From: Magicicada septendecula
Taxonomy: Eukaryota; Arthropoda; Insecta; Hemiptera; Cicadidae
Assembly: GCA_034769895.1 (NCBI GenBank)
Contig: CM068367.1
Span: forward strand, 1,317,657,046 to 1,317,721,045
Length of the DNA: 64,000 nucleotides
Reading direction: 5' to 3'
Part shown: positions 46,415 through 58,085 of the stretch, piece after piece
How positions within the stretch are numbered: the first letter of the stretch is position 1
How the letters are laid out: every line of letters starts with the position of its first letter
Notes under the pieces: generated by a model
The model's input: only the letters and a program-made list of their open reading frames with translations
What the model was told of the DNA's origin: nothing
The model's database searches: none
Translations under genes and position numbers: made by a program

Positions 46415-49400
46415 TTTTACTGACAATGATTTAGGGAATTAGAGTATGCACGCTATGTTATGTCGAGTCAAGTAAATATTTAAAATAATCCTTATTATTG
46501 TATGTCGGTCGTTATTAATTTGATAATGCTTAAAAAACGGGGGCAAACACCACTGAAAACACTGATAACAGAAAATTTCCAAACATTCAGTTTACAAAAA
46601 TATCCACATAAATTTTGTCGATTAACTGCATGTTATCTAAAAGACTTAGTTCAGGTTCAATATACCGACATAGGTTTACTTAAAAATTATATAAAGTTGT
46701 TATAAATACTGCTTAAATTTGTAAGTAAAACAAATAACAAATAACCAGTATAAACGTTTACAATCTTTTTAGACACCGCTCTTTGGTATATAATGAGAGA
46801 TAGTTTTTAGTAATAGAGAATGGTACTATGAATTCAATATACGGTATATTCGGTATACAAATTCAGTGTCATTAAACAGGCAATTTAACATCATCGGTGT
46901 TATTAAGTTGTAGTCATTGTTTATTAAACTGACATCAAAGTGAACATAATTGTTAGTTCGTGCACTTATTAGTAGCGAGTTTATTATTTATCTACATGCT
47001 TTATACAAAATATTTTTAGACTCGTCATTATTTATTCAGTACTTTACTGTATAAAGTTCAGTAAACATTTTTTGTCCTATAAAACTACTAATTATTTTAA
47101 GCTTAAATGCACTTATGAAAAAAATTTTTTTATCTGAACAGAGTTTACGAATTTTTAATCTTTACTTACGAAAATGTAAAGTTTCTAAAGTAATGACGAC
47201 AGTCGTTGACTGGCTGTTTATAACTCAGAAGTATCGTGTCTCCCGGCATGCAACAAATGATTAGTTAACACAACGTAAAACTGTTATTATGATGTTATCC
47301 GTTACGTATTAGATACGGCAATTAGTTAATGAAAGTGTGATCCGAGTGGCGGTGGAGTATAAATTATTTCGGAATCGTTTGTGTGGAAGGGGGAACAGAC
47401 CCTCACAAACAATTTCCGACAAAGGGATTAAACTCTCAGAAGCAATCAGCATGAAATTGTTGGATATAGTTTTGAACAATCAAAACACAAAATTCTTATT
47501 CAAGAAATGGGTTGTTTGAATAAATATTTATTAAACGGGAGGAAGTTGTAGCAATTATCACTAGACGGTACTTTTACGATCTTCTAAGTATTTTAAGTAT
47601 AAGGCCAATACTGAATTTAGCGATTTAATTGCAGTGAAGATGTGATATTTCAGCAAAGAGATACAATTACCACAAATTTCTTTGTCTACTGTATAAAACA
47701 CTTTGCCTTTATATAGGCCTACAACATGTTTCTGCGTTGAGCCAGTTTATTTTTTATTAGTGGCGTACATTATTTGTATTAACAAAATCTGAATGAAATG
47801 AAATTTTTATTGAAAGGTTGCAGCATATTTAGGCGGATTTAATAACCCTATTTGTCCAGCTTCTGCGAACGCTAGTCTACAATTCAGGGTATTAGTTTAC
47901 CAATATTTGTAGAAGGAAACAGATTGTTTGAAACTAGTTTCTGCAAGGAACATTAGTTTTGAGCACTACTGAGCCAAGGAGGTCCATTAAGTCCACTTAT
48001 ATGAGAAAACGAAAGAAAACTTTCTACCTATGTAATAATTACAATTAATAATTTTAATTCTAATTATTAAAAATTAAATTAAAATTAAAATTATTTAATT
48101 TTAATTATTTAAATAATTTTAAATACCTTTATAAAACACGTTAACTGACTGTCTGACTGTTTACACACTTCTAATTTTGTCTTTTAAAACGCATTTTTTC
48201 AATATATTTTAGGTGTTATATTAAAAAAAAATAGTTTTGAAACAACACTGTGGAGTGGCAATTTCATTTGATTATTCGTTTGAACCTGACCAGAACAGAT
48301 TAGGCGACTGCACTATCACTATTATATTTCATGCATGACATACGTAACGTACGTAATAATGCATTATTATTATTGAAATATCAAAGTTTATTGAAGTTTT
48401 AATTATTATTGATGGAAATCTTTAATTTTTTTATAGACAATGGTGCGTATCAGGAGTCGCGGAAATACTCAGTGAAACAGAAATTTCATGAACTCTCTTT
48501 TCATAATTATTCATAAATCAGTGAATTCATTTAGAGACAATTCCTTTGTTACGAGTGTAACAAATATATCATTTAATTGCCTCCGTGGTTTGTAGATTCT
48601 GTCAAACTCATGTCTAGTAGACAGTCGAAAACACTACAATATATACTAACTTCTTGATACACTAAACGAAAGCTGAGAAACGAGCCGCCGCGCAACTGCT
48701 CATTTCGTCCGGTTTTTGTGCACCAGCTTAGTACGGAAATATTAAATAAACTAAGTTTTAAATTCCGATTCAGATCCACAATAGTCTTTTAAATTTATGG
48801 CACATTACATTAATAGAGCTGCTGAAGCAGCAATTTGGTATAATAATGTTTTTATAACAGACAGTCGTGATAAGCCATGGAAAGTCATGGTTGGTGCTAA
48901 GAGCCGTGGATAAACACAAGATATTTATTTGATCAATTATTTCCATACATTCTTTTACGTTTTCATTTTTCTTTTCAACACAGTAAAGGGGTTTTTATGT
49001 TTTCCAGAGACATTCGTGAATGAATGATCCCTGATTTGAAAAAAAATTAGACCAACACTTTTAAATTTTTCAGGAGACACTAAAGCATATTATTATTAAG
49101 CATATTTCATAAGATTGGATATTTTCTATTTCAATCCTCACTTTCATGACAACAAAATTTGGAGTTTTTCTACATCATCACATACATGATAATATATTGT
49201 ATTAAAAGTGAGAAAAACTGTGAATATTTTAATGCCACTCATTCGTGGTTCACAAAAACTGATAAAGAACCCTTCAAGCTCGGGGTTCCAAATATATTAA
49301 TACTTCCACTACTCCAAACTACCAAACCACCACCACCAAACCAAACCACACCACCGCACCACAACCCAAACTACACCACTATACCAAACTAGTTCCAAAC

Positions 49401-50215
49401 AGTCTGTTTTCTTCTAGGAAATTTTTGGTAAACAAGTATCCTAAGTTGTGTAAGATAAATGTTTCCTGAACTAAAATTAGAGGTAACTGTAAATTTTGCA
49501 CAAAATCTATTTAAAGTCGATGGCAGAGTTTTGAATTTCTATTATCTTTTGCTAAATCTGAAGTGCTATACGTTTTATGTTCCATAAATGCTCTAATCCT
49601 ACCGTGATGGGTAGTTTTTTTCTGTAACTCACCTTCTTGAGGCATCATTAAGAAATTTGCTATTTATTTTCATCTCCAACTCTACACAGGTACAACAAAT
49701 GTTAATCTGTTGACGTCCAAAACTTTGAGCAAAATTTTGTACGTAAAGTTTCCGTTAGGAGTCGTTGAACTCTAGTATTAGTATTCTTTTGTTGATAACG
49801 TTGGGTCCTTTACTGGGAGCAATTGAATATGCTGTCTTATAATAGCATTTAAAATCCATGTTGTTTTGGCGTTACCAGATATATTTTTTCACATATACGT
49901 AACGGAGATTTCTCTTGAGATATCAGCTTCAGCCAGTCGGTGAACTACTTCTCTACTTAATCAATGAATACTTTAGAAATGCTTTCTCGGATACCTGATA
50001 TTTTCCACTAGTGGTAGAGATTTCTTAAAAATAAATTAAATAAAGAATTATTCAGAACTTAAGCAGACACAACACACAGCAACCAGCTGTTTCATTAATG
50101 ACATATTTTTTGTATTCACCACCAGTTTACTGCAGAAACCTCACAAGTCCACGACTAGTGTTGTTTCTCCAATAATAGGATGTTTCCCAGATTATAAAAT
50201 TCCTAAAGGTATGCC
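46415..50215. other. AT-rich sequence, no gene recognised
   Basis: It contains a low-complexity AATT-rich stretch (48.05-48.13 kb) and a CCA/CAAAC-rich microsatellite-like stretch (49.31-49.39 kb). Short open frames have no recognisable family. Confidence 0.4.
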
Positions 50216-50218
50216 AGA

Positions 50219-51120
50219 TTTGTGTTCTTCTTCTTCTTTCCCAAACAAGGATTAGGCCTTGGTGATCTGTACCGGCTTCATAGGATTTATTCCCATCTTT
50301 TCTTTGGTCTCCCTATGCTTCTTCTTCCAGCTGGTTTGTATCTACTTGCCCCTTTTGGTAGTCTTCGATTATCCACACGCTCCAGATGGTCCTTCCACTT
50401 TCTTCTATGCAACTCTATTTTCTGATTTAAGTAATTGTATATTTCCAACTCTTTCTATATTTCATTTCGTATATTTCATTTCTAAATCGATCTTGTTTAG
50501 AACCTTTGATCGATCTCAGAAATTTCATCTCCGCTCCTTGTATGCGGTTTTTACCTCTCTTTCCCATTATTCATTACTCACTTCCATAAAGAAGCATAGG
50601 GACAGCCATTACCTTGTATAACTTGAGCTGAGTATCTTTCCGCGTCTTGTTTTTTAGTGTTCTTCTTATCGTACTTTTGAAACGTATGTAGTTTATTGTC
50701 TATATCTCTATTGTTCTCATATGATATATCAGACCCTAGGTAGCTACAGTGAAAGACTTGTTAAATTAGTTGGTTGTTAATCATTGTTTTGGCTCTTACA
50801 GGATTGCTACCCAGGAAAGCCATCGTTTTGCTTGTGGATATTCTTAAATTATACTGAATCGAATACCGTTGTAAATTATGTAGCGCTCTTTGCAAACCAT
50901 TTTCGGTGTTATATATAAGCAGCAGGTCCTCAGCAAACATCTTTATCCTTTGCTTAGTTTTTAACAAATCTGCTTTGTTCTAGAGAAGTACCTGTTGATG
51001 GGTACGTACTCTGCCACCTACGAGTGACATCGTCCAAATATATATTAAACAGCGTTGGAGAGAGACTGCAGCTCTGTGTGTAGCCCTCTCTTCCTCTTTG
51101 GAGGATTATCTAGATTTGTG
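50219..51120 (-). pseudogene. LINE (CR1/L2-like) reverse transcriptase and C-terminal fragment
   Basis: Reading the minus strand in order: LSPTLFNIYLDDVTRRWQ (51.07-51.02 kb), MFAEDLLLIYNTENGLQRAL with NLRISTSKTMAFLGSNPVRA (50.97-50.77 kb; the catalytic FADD box here is FAED), YLGSDISYEN, VMAVPMLLYGSE-like and KDHLERV, and RRLPKGASRYKPAGRRS with GRPKKRW near 50.33-50.28 kb. These are reverse-transcriptase palm boxes and the tail of a craniiform-type non-LTR element. Several frame changes and stops and the missing endonuclease and N-terminal RT show a 5'-truncated dead copy. A GAA-rich 3' tail lies at 50.22-50.24 kb. Confidence 0.85.
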
Positions 51121-51429
51121 TTCTTTCTACTAAAAATATATATTTATTTACTTAGATAGGGGATGGATAAAAAAAGTGAAAATGAGCTGAACTGTGACTT
51201 GTGTTGTTTCTGAAAGAAGCGATCCAATTACAATAGCTGTAAGTGGTCCACATTGTTATAGTACATCACCGTCAACTTTTTTCTTAGTAGCACCTGTTGA
51301 TTTCCGCACAACGGTCTGCTTCCGTTTTGTCTCTGAGTGAGTACATACAGTGGTGGATTATCCATAACGCCAGAGTATGCTGCAGCACCGCGCACCAGGG
51401 CCTCAGCTGTCAGAGGGGGACCATCCAGC

Positions 51430-51766
51430 TCAGTTGACTAAGTGTAGCAAAGCTTACGATCACATTACGCAATTGTTTGGTTTCTTACGCAGTTATAACC
51501 ATGGAGAGTGTCGAGTTGGAAAATCAAGCGAAAGCTCTTACAGAAGTAGCTCTTATTTCCAAACCATTCGTATGGAACACTCCAACGATTTGAATGACGA
51601 TCTTCTAATAGAATTGAAGCACTTTATGCCACGTGTAAAGTTGGAAGAAAGAGATTTTTTTCAAACCATTCGAATGAAAATGATACATTCCATAATACTA
51701 CAGTTTGCCCACTCAAAATATTAAACTGGATTATTTATTGTAAAATGTTTGATTTGATGTATTTCC

Positions 51767-51809
<43 letters not shown>

Positions 51810-52083
51810 TTATTGTCTGCTTTTGATGATTCCAATAGCTAACTACGAACCTGAAAGATCATTTTCTGTATTAAAACGCATTAAAGATATATTGAATTCA
51901 ACTATAGGAGATGAGAGATTATCTTCGTTAGCAAGGTTGACTATTGAAAGCGAGATACTCGATTCGCTCGGTTTAGGAGAAATTATAAAAGACTTCAAGA
52001 AAAAAATGGATCGATTAGTATTTTCTAAGCTTAAGTACTACTACGGTCATTGTAACTACTATTTAGCTAAATATTTGTTGTAA
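51430..52083 (+). pseudogene. hAT transposase (ZMYM1-like) C-terminal region, interrupted
   Basis: An upstream part reads KAYDHITQLFGFLRSYNHGE and, in a second frame, ELENQAKALTE, then SNDLNDDLLIELKHFMPRVK. After an (AT)n tract at 51769-51804 comes an intact dimerisation domain: IPIANYEPERSFSVLKRIKD, STIGDERLSSLARLTIESEI and LDSLGLGEIIKDFKKK, ending at TAA 52081-52083. This is the hAT C-terminal domain used for transposase dimers. A piece of about 35 bp (FQTIRM word) appears twice at 51559 and 51658, which with the frame change shows decay. The N-terminal zinc finger and most of the RNase H-like core are absent. Confidence 0.85.
51769..51804. repeat. (AT)n microsatellite inside the hAT relic
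   Basis: This uninterrupted AT tract separates the two recognisable parts of the hAT fragment. Confidence 0.98.
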
Positions 52084-53005
52084 CTTGAGAATTTAATACA
52101 ATAATTGTTACCTTTTGAAACTGAGTATGCCATTAGCAGTGTAAATGGATAAAATGTAGAATTTTGATTCGGGAGGAGGGTACCAGTCTGATGGCAGCAT
52201 AGGACACCACGGGCTTCTAATCCAACCCTGCGTACGTAGGTCGTTAAAAGATCACGTCTACACTTATTCTAATCGATTAATAAACTCTCTTCCCGCATCC
52301 TTAGTACCAGGTAACCACTGCTCCTTTATGTAAAGTTCTCCTGGTTTCCCTAACAGTTTTTACGTACGAGACGTCATATACAATATTTTATTCATCGGTT
52401 ACAAATTAGTGATTTTATTCGGGTACACTATCGTAACTGTTGTCAGTCAACAGTAGGAACAATTGATTAGAATTTTTAAGGATTTTTGTTTGTTGGAAGT
52501 AATATTTATCGCAGGGGTATATCTGATGCTAGCGAGGAATCGGTAAAAAAATTGAAGGGTAATTTTCTCCAACGTAAGTGTGAACTGACTCCTAGAATTA
52601 GAGACATAGAAAATAACTAAACTCTTTGGACTGTCATGTATTATATGTCTTAAACTCTTTAGGCTAACAACTTATTATAATTGATAATAATAAATTGATT
52701 TGGTAATACTGATTGACAAGAAAAATCATTTTCTTGTAGCAAATTTTTCCTGTAAAGAGGACAAAGACTAACTTAAATGTTTTCCGTAATAAACGACTCA
52801 TTCAACACGAAACACTAATTGTTTTAGTAGTATTCAACAGGTAGCTTATACGTTATGCAGATTGTAGCCTAATTGTATTAAACGGGAACATATAACAATA
52901 ATAGATTTTGCTCGTTGGATAAGAAGTAACACTTTACTATTTTGTTGTCCTCATTTCAACTGTGACAATAAATTTGGTTATTTATTTATGTTTGTTTGAT
53001 TTATT
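52084..53005. other. Unassigned sequence
   Basis: A GC-richer stretch at 52.17-52.33 kb and AT-rich remainder; no gene, transposon end or RNA recognised. Confidence 0.4.
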
Positions 53006-53009
53006 TAAA

Positions 53010-53545
53010 ACTAGCAAAATACCCGTGCTTCGCTACTGAGTTTCACGTTGTACGTAATTGTACAATTATTGCTCGCTTAATAGTATAGGATTAGATAGCT
53101 TGTACAAATTCTCAACTCTTAGTTTGTCTATTTACATTCATAGCAACAGCTATTTATTATTTATTTCGAGAAAATCGTTAGAGCCGTTTCCGAGAAAAGA
53201 AGGACATACATTTATTAATTAATTGAACTTCGAAATTTTCTCGACTATAAGAACCTGCAAACAACGAAGTTTTTTTCAATTTAAAACAATGATTAAAAAC
53301 TCAGGACTAAATGTATTCGGGGTTTCCAGTAAACTGAGATGTCAACCACTTCATTTACCAAGTATGCAATTCCCGCGATACATTTCAGTATTTGGTTTTT
53401 TGCCCCTTAGGAGTGAAAGTTTTTAAAACCGTTTCTTAGTGAGCACCTAAGACCTATGATGAAGCTATGTTCAAAGTTTTATTGATATCCATTCAGTGGT
53501 TTCAGAGATATCGTGATCAGTGAGTCAGTCAGTGGTATTTGGCTT
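53010..53545 (+). repeat. Interspersed repeat, ACCCGTGCTTCGCTAC-type, copy 1
   Basis: It starts with CTAGCAAAATACCCGTGCTTCGCT, a signature of a widespread arthropod interspersed repeat whose element class I cannot fix. It ends with a 150-bp tail (53395-53545, from TTTGCCCCTTAGGAGTGAAA to CAGTGAGTCAGTCAGTGGT) that recurs at 55057-55205. No protein domain is present. Confidence 0.55.
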
Positions 53546-53569
53546 ATATAGATATCTATATATATCTAG

Positions 53570-55205
53570 CCGATTTACCCAGCGTTGCTCGGGTTCATAA
53601 TTTATTCATAGGCTCATAGGCACCTATTCTTGTTCTAACGTTATATTACTTGTATACTGTATAATCTTCCTTATATTGTTACGTTCGCGTTCTCACTGGA
53701 GGAATACTCTGTAGCGTACCTGTTTAAGAACATTTCATAAACTGTATTCTTATATCTGGAGAAGAATTCTGTTGCGCGTGACGCTCCTGCTCGATTTCTA
53801 ACTCTGGGAGAGGGCGAACAGCTAAATTAGTTTTCAATAAAATGTCTACAGTACTTGCACGCGCTGCGTATTTAACTGTCGTTTTATAATTCATTGTGTT
53901 AATGTTGAGATAAGGCATTTGTTAAATTACTGTCTCCTAAACTTATTCTAACAGTACAATACCTCTATAGATTTCAGCTTATCAATTTTTAAATTCAAGC
54001 TGAAGCAAGTGCGTTTATATTGTCTGAACACTATGATCTGAATACATTCGCTATCAAAACTTTGTTTTTTATACTCGCTTATAACTTACTTCGATCTTAA
54101 CTTATCCACTTTTAAATTCAAACTGAAACAACTCTGAATTCACACACTATTAAGAAGTTTCTTAAGATGCATACACCACATTTGATATCATAACCTATAT
54201 CTTTATTTATAAGAATCGTGGACTCTGGTCCCTCCGTCTTTCGCGGGATCCGACCTAAAACTCCCCGGGTTCCGTGGATGAACTCCGGGGAAGGCCCGTC
54301 GGACGACTCCCGCGCTATTTCCTACGCGGGAGACTTCCACCTATTCTATTGGGTTGCCATAGTAACCAGATCTAATAGTTTGTTAAGACCCAAAGGACCC
54401 CCCAGAAGATCGTATCGAAAAAACACCTGTCCTATGTTGGTTCTCCCGTTGCGTAAAATATTTGTGCCAAGTTTGGTTGAAATCGGTCCAGTGGTTTAGA
54501 AGGAGATGTGGAAGACCCCAAAGGACCCCCCAAAGGATCGTATCGAAACAACACTTGTCCTATGTTGGTTTTCCCGTTGCGTAAAATATTTGTGCCAAGT
54601 TTGGTTGAAATCGGTCCATTGGTTTAGGAGGAGATGTGGAAGACCCCAAAGGACCCCCCGAAGGATCGTATCAAAAAAACACCATTCCTATGTTGGTTCT
54701 CCCGTTGCGTAAAATATATGTGCCAAGTTTGGTTGAAGTCGGTCCAGTGGTTTAGGAGGAGATGTGGAAGACCCCAAAGAACCCCCCAAAGGACCCCATC
54801 GAAGAAAACACCTATCTTATGTTGGTTCTCCCGCTGCGTAAAATATTTGTGCCGTTTGGTTGAAATCGGTCCAGTGGTTTAGGAGATGTGGAAGACCCCA
54901 AAGAACCCCCCAAAGGACCCCATCGAAAAACCACCTATCCTATGTTGGTTCTCCCGTTGCGTAAAATATTTGTGCCAAGTTTGGTTGAAATCGGTCCAGT
55001 GGTTTAGGAGGAGATGTAGAACATACATACATACATACATTCAATGGGGGGGGGGTTTGCCCCTTAGGAGTGAAAGTTTTTAATACCGTTTCTTAGTGAG
55101 CACCTAAGACCTATGATGAAGCTATGTTCAAAGTTTCATTGATATCCATTCAGTGGTTTCAGAGATATCGTGATCAGTGAGTCAGTAAGTGGTATTTGGC
55201 TTATA
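53570..55205 (+). repeat. Second related interspersed repeat, with internal minisatellite
   Basis: It starts TAGCCGATTTACCCAGCGTT with GCTCGGG, includes GC-rich CTCCGGGGAAGGCCCGTCGG, then a tandem array (54385-55020), a (CATA)n run, a run of ten G at about 55.05 kb, and the same 150-bp tail as copy 1. The words AAGTTTGGTTGAAATCGGTC and CAGTGGTTTAG are typical of untranslated parts of insect RTE-like and related repeats, but no coding region confirms a class. Confidence 0.55.
54385..55020 (+). repeat. Minisatellite, five copies of about 128 bp
   Basis: Units start with AAGACCC(C)AAAG at 54385, 54512, 54640, 54768 and 54892, giving lengths of 127, 128, 128, 124 and 128. Each holds CCTATGTTGGTTCTCCCGTT, GCGTAAAATAT and TTTGGTTGAAATCGGTCCA. 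Confidence 0.95.
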
Positions 55206-56140
55206 TACGCGTAGATATAGATGAATGTTAGTAAACTACATACGTTGTCTAAAGCAAATAAAAGAACTGTAGTTCCTTAATTACCTAAGTTTCTTACTTA
55301 CGTAATTGTTACTGCCTTAATTACGTAAACACGCTGACGAATGGAAGTAAATAAAAATTACAGTATATTTCACCAAAGAAAGTTATGAGAATTTAAAATG
55401 GGGGAAATATGTGTGCTGTAGAATTTCCATTGCATAACGACTAAGCACATAACAGCTTGTAAAGTTACTTAGTTTTCTTTGCGTAGTGTACTGTTATTAA
55501 GCTTTACAGACAACAGGTTGAAAGGTTCTTATCTTTCATTCTATACAGATTTAAAAGGACTCTGCTTTGTTTTCGAAGAGTTAGAAAAGGAGGACATTTT
55601 CAGCGCCCACCGTTATGACTATTATGTTTAATTACTAGCAAAAAAAGAAAATTCTGGGCGGTTTTAACAAAACTGCGTCCAACATGAAATACCTCAATTA
55701 GCCCTTATTAACAAGTCATTATGTATCACAACACATTAATATAGCGTATACTATAAAATTATTTCATGCAAAATTGATACCATTTTTTATCTAAAATTAA
55801 TACAATTTTCGGTCATGCAAAATTATTACTTTTTTAATTAATATTTTTTAACTCTTACGTATGTAATAGATTATTAGAAATGCAAATCCGGACCAGTAGG
55901 TTTGTCTTATGAATTGCAATAAAACGCCTCTCAAGACAAGTTTTATATACAAACTATTAAATGCGTATCAAAATACATCAGAAATTCATTTAAAACAACG
56001 GTTTAAATAAAATTATTAAAGTTGTTGCTGACAAATGAAACATAAATATTGCAAGAGTTGTGATTATTTCCGCTTTTAAGTGTGAACTCTATCTCAATCT
56101 GATGACCGCTACAATGAGGTTACATTTAAAAAGTATAACA
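55206..56140. other. AT-rich spacer, no gene recognised
   Basis: No open frame of note or repeat terminus was seen up to the start of the Helitron2-like element. Confidence 0.4.
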
Positions 56141-57640
56141 TTTTGACATGGAATCCATAGGTATGTAATGTCTTACTCGCACGTTTCGCGAAAATCGACC
56201 GTTATGTTTCCAATGTACTTTCGGCATACCACTATCTCACGAACCGCTCAACCAATCCCAGCAAACCAGGTGTCAGGTGATCGAGTCACTCCAACAATAG
56301 TACTGAGAATTTTGACAACTGACTTCAGTCGCCTCTAGGTTTTGTCTGCGTGAGGGTGTTTTTGTGCCGAAAATTTCTAAATTGCTCCACTAAAACTAAA
56401 ATATCTCGGGAACTACAAGTCCGATCGCGAAAATACAAAGTGCGTTGTAATCCTCAGAACTAACTCTCTCCAATAACACCAATTCCGAGTACCAGAAGCA
56501 CTCACAGAAAATAATAACAACATTTGAACTCAAAAATTTGAAATGCCTCGACCTAAAAATCGCGATAAAACTCGAACCAAACATTTCAAACCGAAAACCG
56601 GCAAATCCTATGCAGAGCGTCAACAGGCCTATCGTTTGTGACTGAAATCAAAGAAATCGGCGGAGAACTTAGAAAATGGCAACCATTTGAAGATTGACGA
56701 AACCCCGTCAGCGCCCAAGCGGCCCGCATCTCCGATACCTGGGTCATCCGGCGTGCCTCCAAAGCGACTCAGATCGAGCGTACGGCTAGCTAGCAAGAAA
56801 ACAGACGATGAGAACATTAATAACTTGTGCTTCGACAACATTGGACCCTCGATGCTCTGCGCAGAACAGCCCGGTCCAAGTCGCCGCTTCAAAGGAGTCG
56901 ACGAGGATTAACAATCCGTTCGGCTCGGTGTGTGGGGTCTGCGATCGCTTGTGGTTCAAGAGTGATCTAAGACCGTGCGTACCATCATACATAAGTCTCT
57001 TGGCCACAGTGTTCGGAGCGGACGAGTACTCAAGTGCGAGTAATATGGAAGGCGTGTGCTCTACGTGTGTTGCAAGTCTCAAACAAGGCAACGTACCGCC
57101 GCTGTGCAAATCATACGGCTTCCAATATCCACCGATCCCGCCAAACTTGCCGCCTCTGAATCCCGTTGAAGAGAGACTTATATGCCCGCGGTTACCGTTC
57201 ATGCAGATTCGTCGGCTCCGCTATGTAGACGGTATGTATGGGATCGTGGGCCAAGTCATAAATGTGCCAGTGAAGGTAGACAACATGGTTAACGTGCTGC
57301 CTCGCACTCTCGAAGACGATTACGCCATCAACGTTAACATCAAGAGGCAGATAATTCACAAGTCCTCATATCTCTCCGGGACTGTGCGCACGAGCATAGA
57401 CCTGACGTTCAGTCGCAACATGCAACTCTTCGCCCAGATATTCGTATCGTACTTCAGCTACCATCGCTCCGTATTCCATCAACTAGCGTTAGGTGACTCT
57501 GTAAATTGTGAATAAATAAAATACATTGAAACTTATGTAGCTGTTTATTTAACCAACCCTTCATTCCTTCCCAAAGCACAAGTCTGCCCATGATTCCATG
57601 TCTACCGGTAGTCCCACGACTACCAGGTTTAAATTTTTTC
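56141..57640 (+). mobile_element. Truncated Helitron2-like element, copy 1
   Basis: The ends are defined by homology to the inverted copy at 60456-61962. Near the 5' end is GACATGGAATC (56145-56155); near the 3' end is its reverse complement (57592-57602), followed by a GGTAGTC/GACTACC hairpin (57607-57624) and AGGTTTAAATTTTTT. Short asymmetric terminal inverted repeats plus a 3' hairpin fit Helitron2/Helentron elements, as does the protein it encodes. It has only the N-terminal part of the Helitron protein: no Rep endonuclease or PIF1 helicase, so it is non-autonomous. Confidence 0.75.
56543..57515 (+). pseudogene. Helitron protein N-terminal region (DUF6570-like), broken
   Basis: The start MPRPKNRDKTRTKHFKPKTG lies at 56543. 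An in-frame TGA occurs after 32 codons (56639-56641). The same frame continues to a stop at 56909-56911, while a second frame takes over in the overlap near 56.87-56.90 kb (a frameshift) and runs to 57515. The second frame carries NPFGSVCGVCDRLWF, CSTCVASLKQGNVPP, LNPVEERLICPRLPFMQIRR and GQVINVPVKVDNMV, and IKRQIIHKSSYLSG. These are typical of the conserved domain preceding Rep in insect Helitron proteins. The last 40 residues after SGTVR do not follow the family and lead straight to the element end, so the Rep/helicase part was deleted. Confidence 0.8.

Positions 57641-58085
<445 letters not shown>

Noticed and set aside
56786-57202. Antisense frames in both Helitron2-like copies (138 codons each)
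   Set aside because: They mirror the sense coding sequence and carry no family features of their own.
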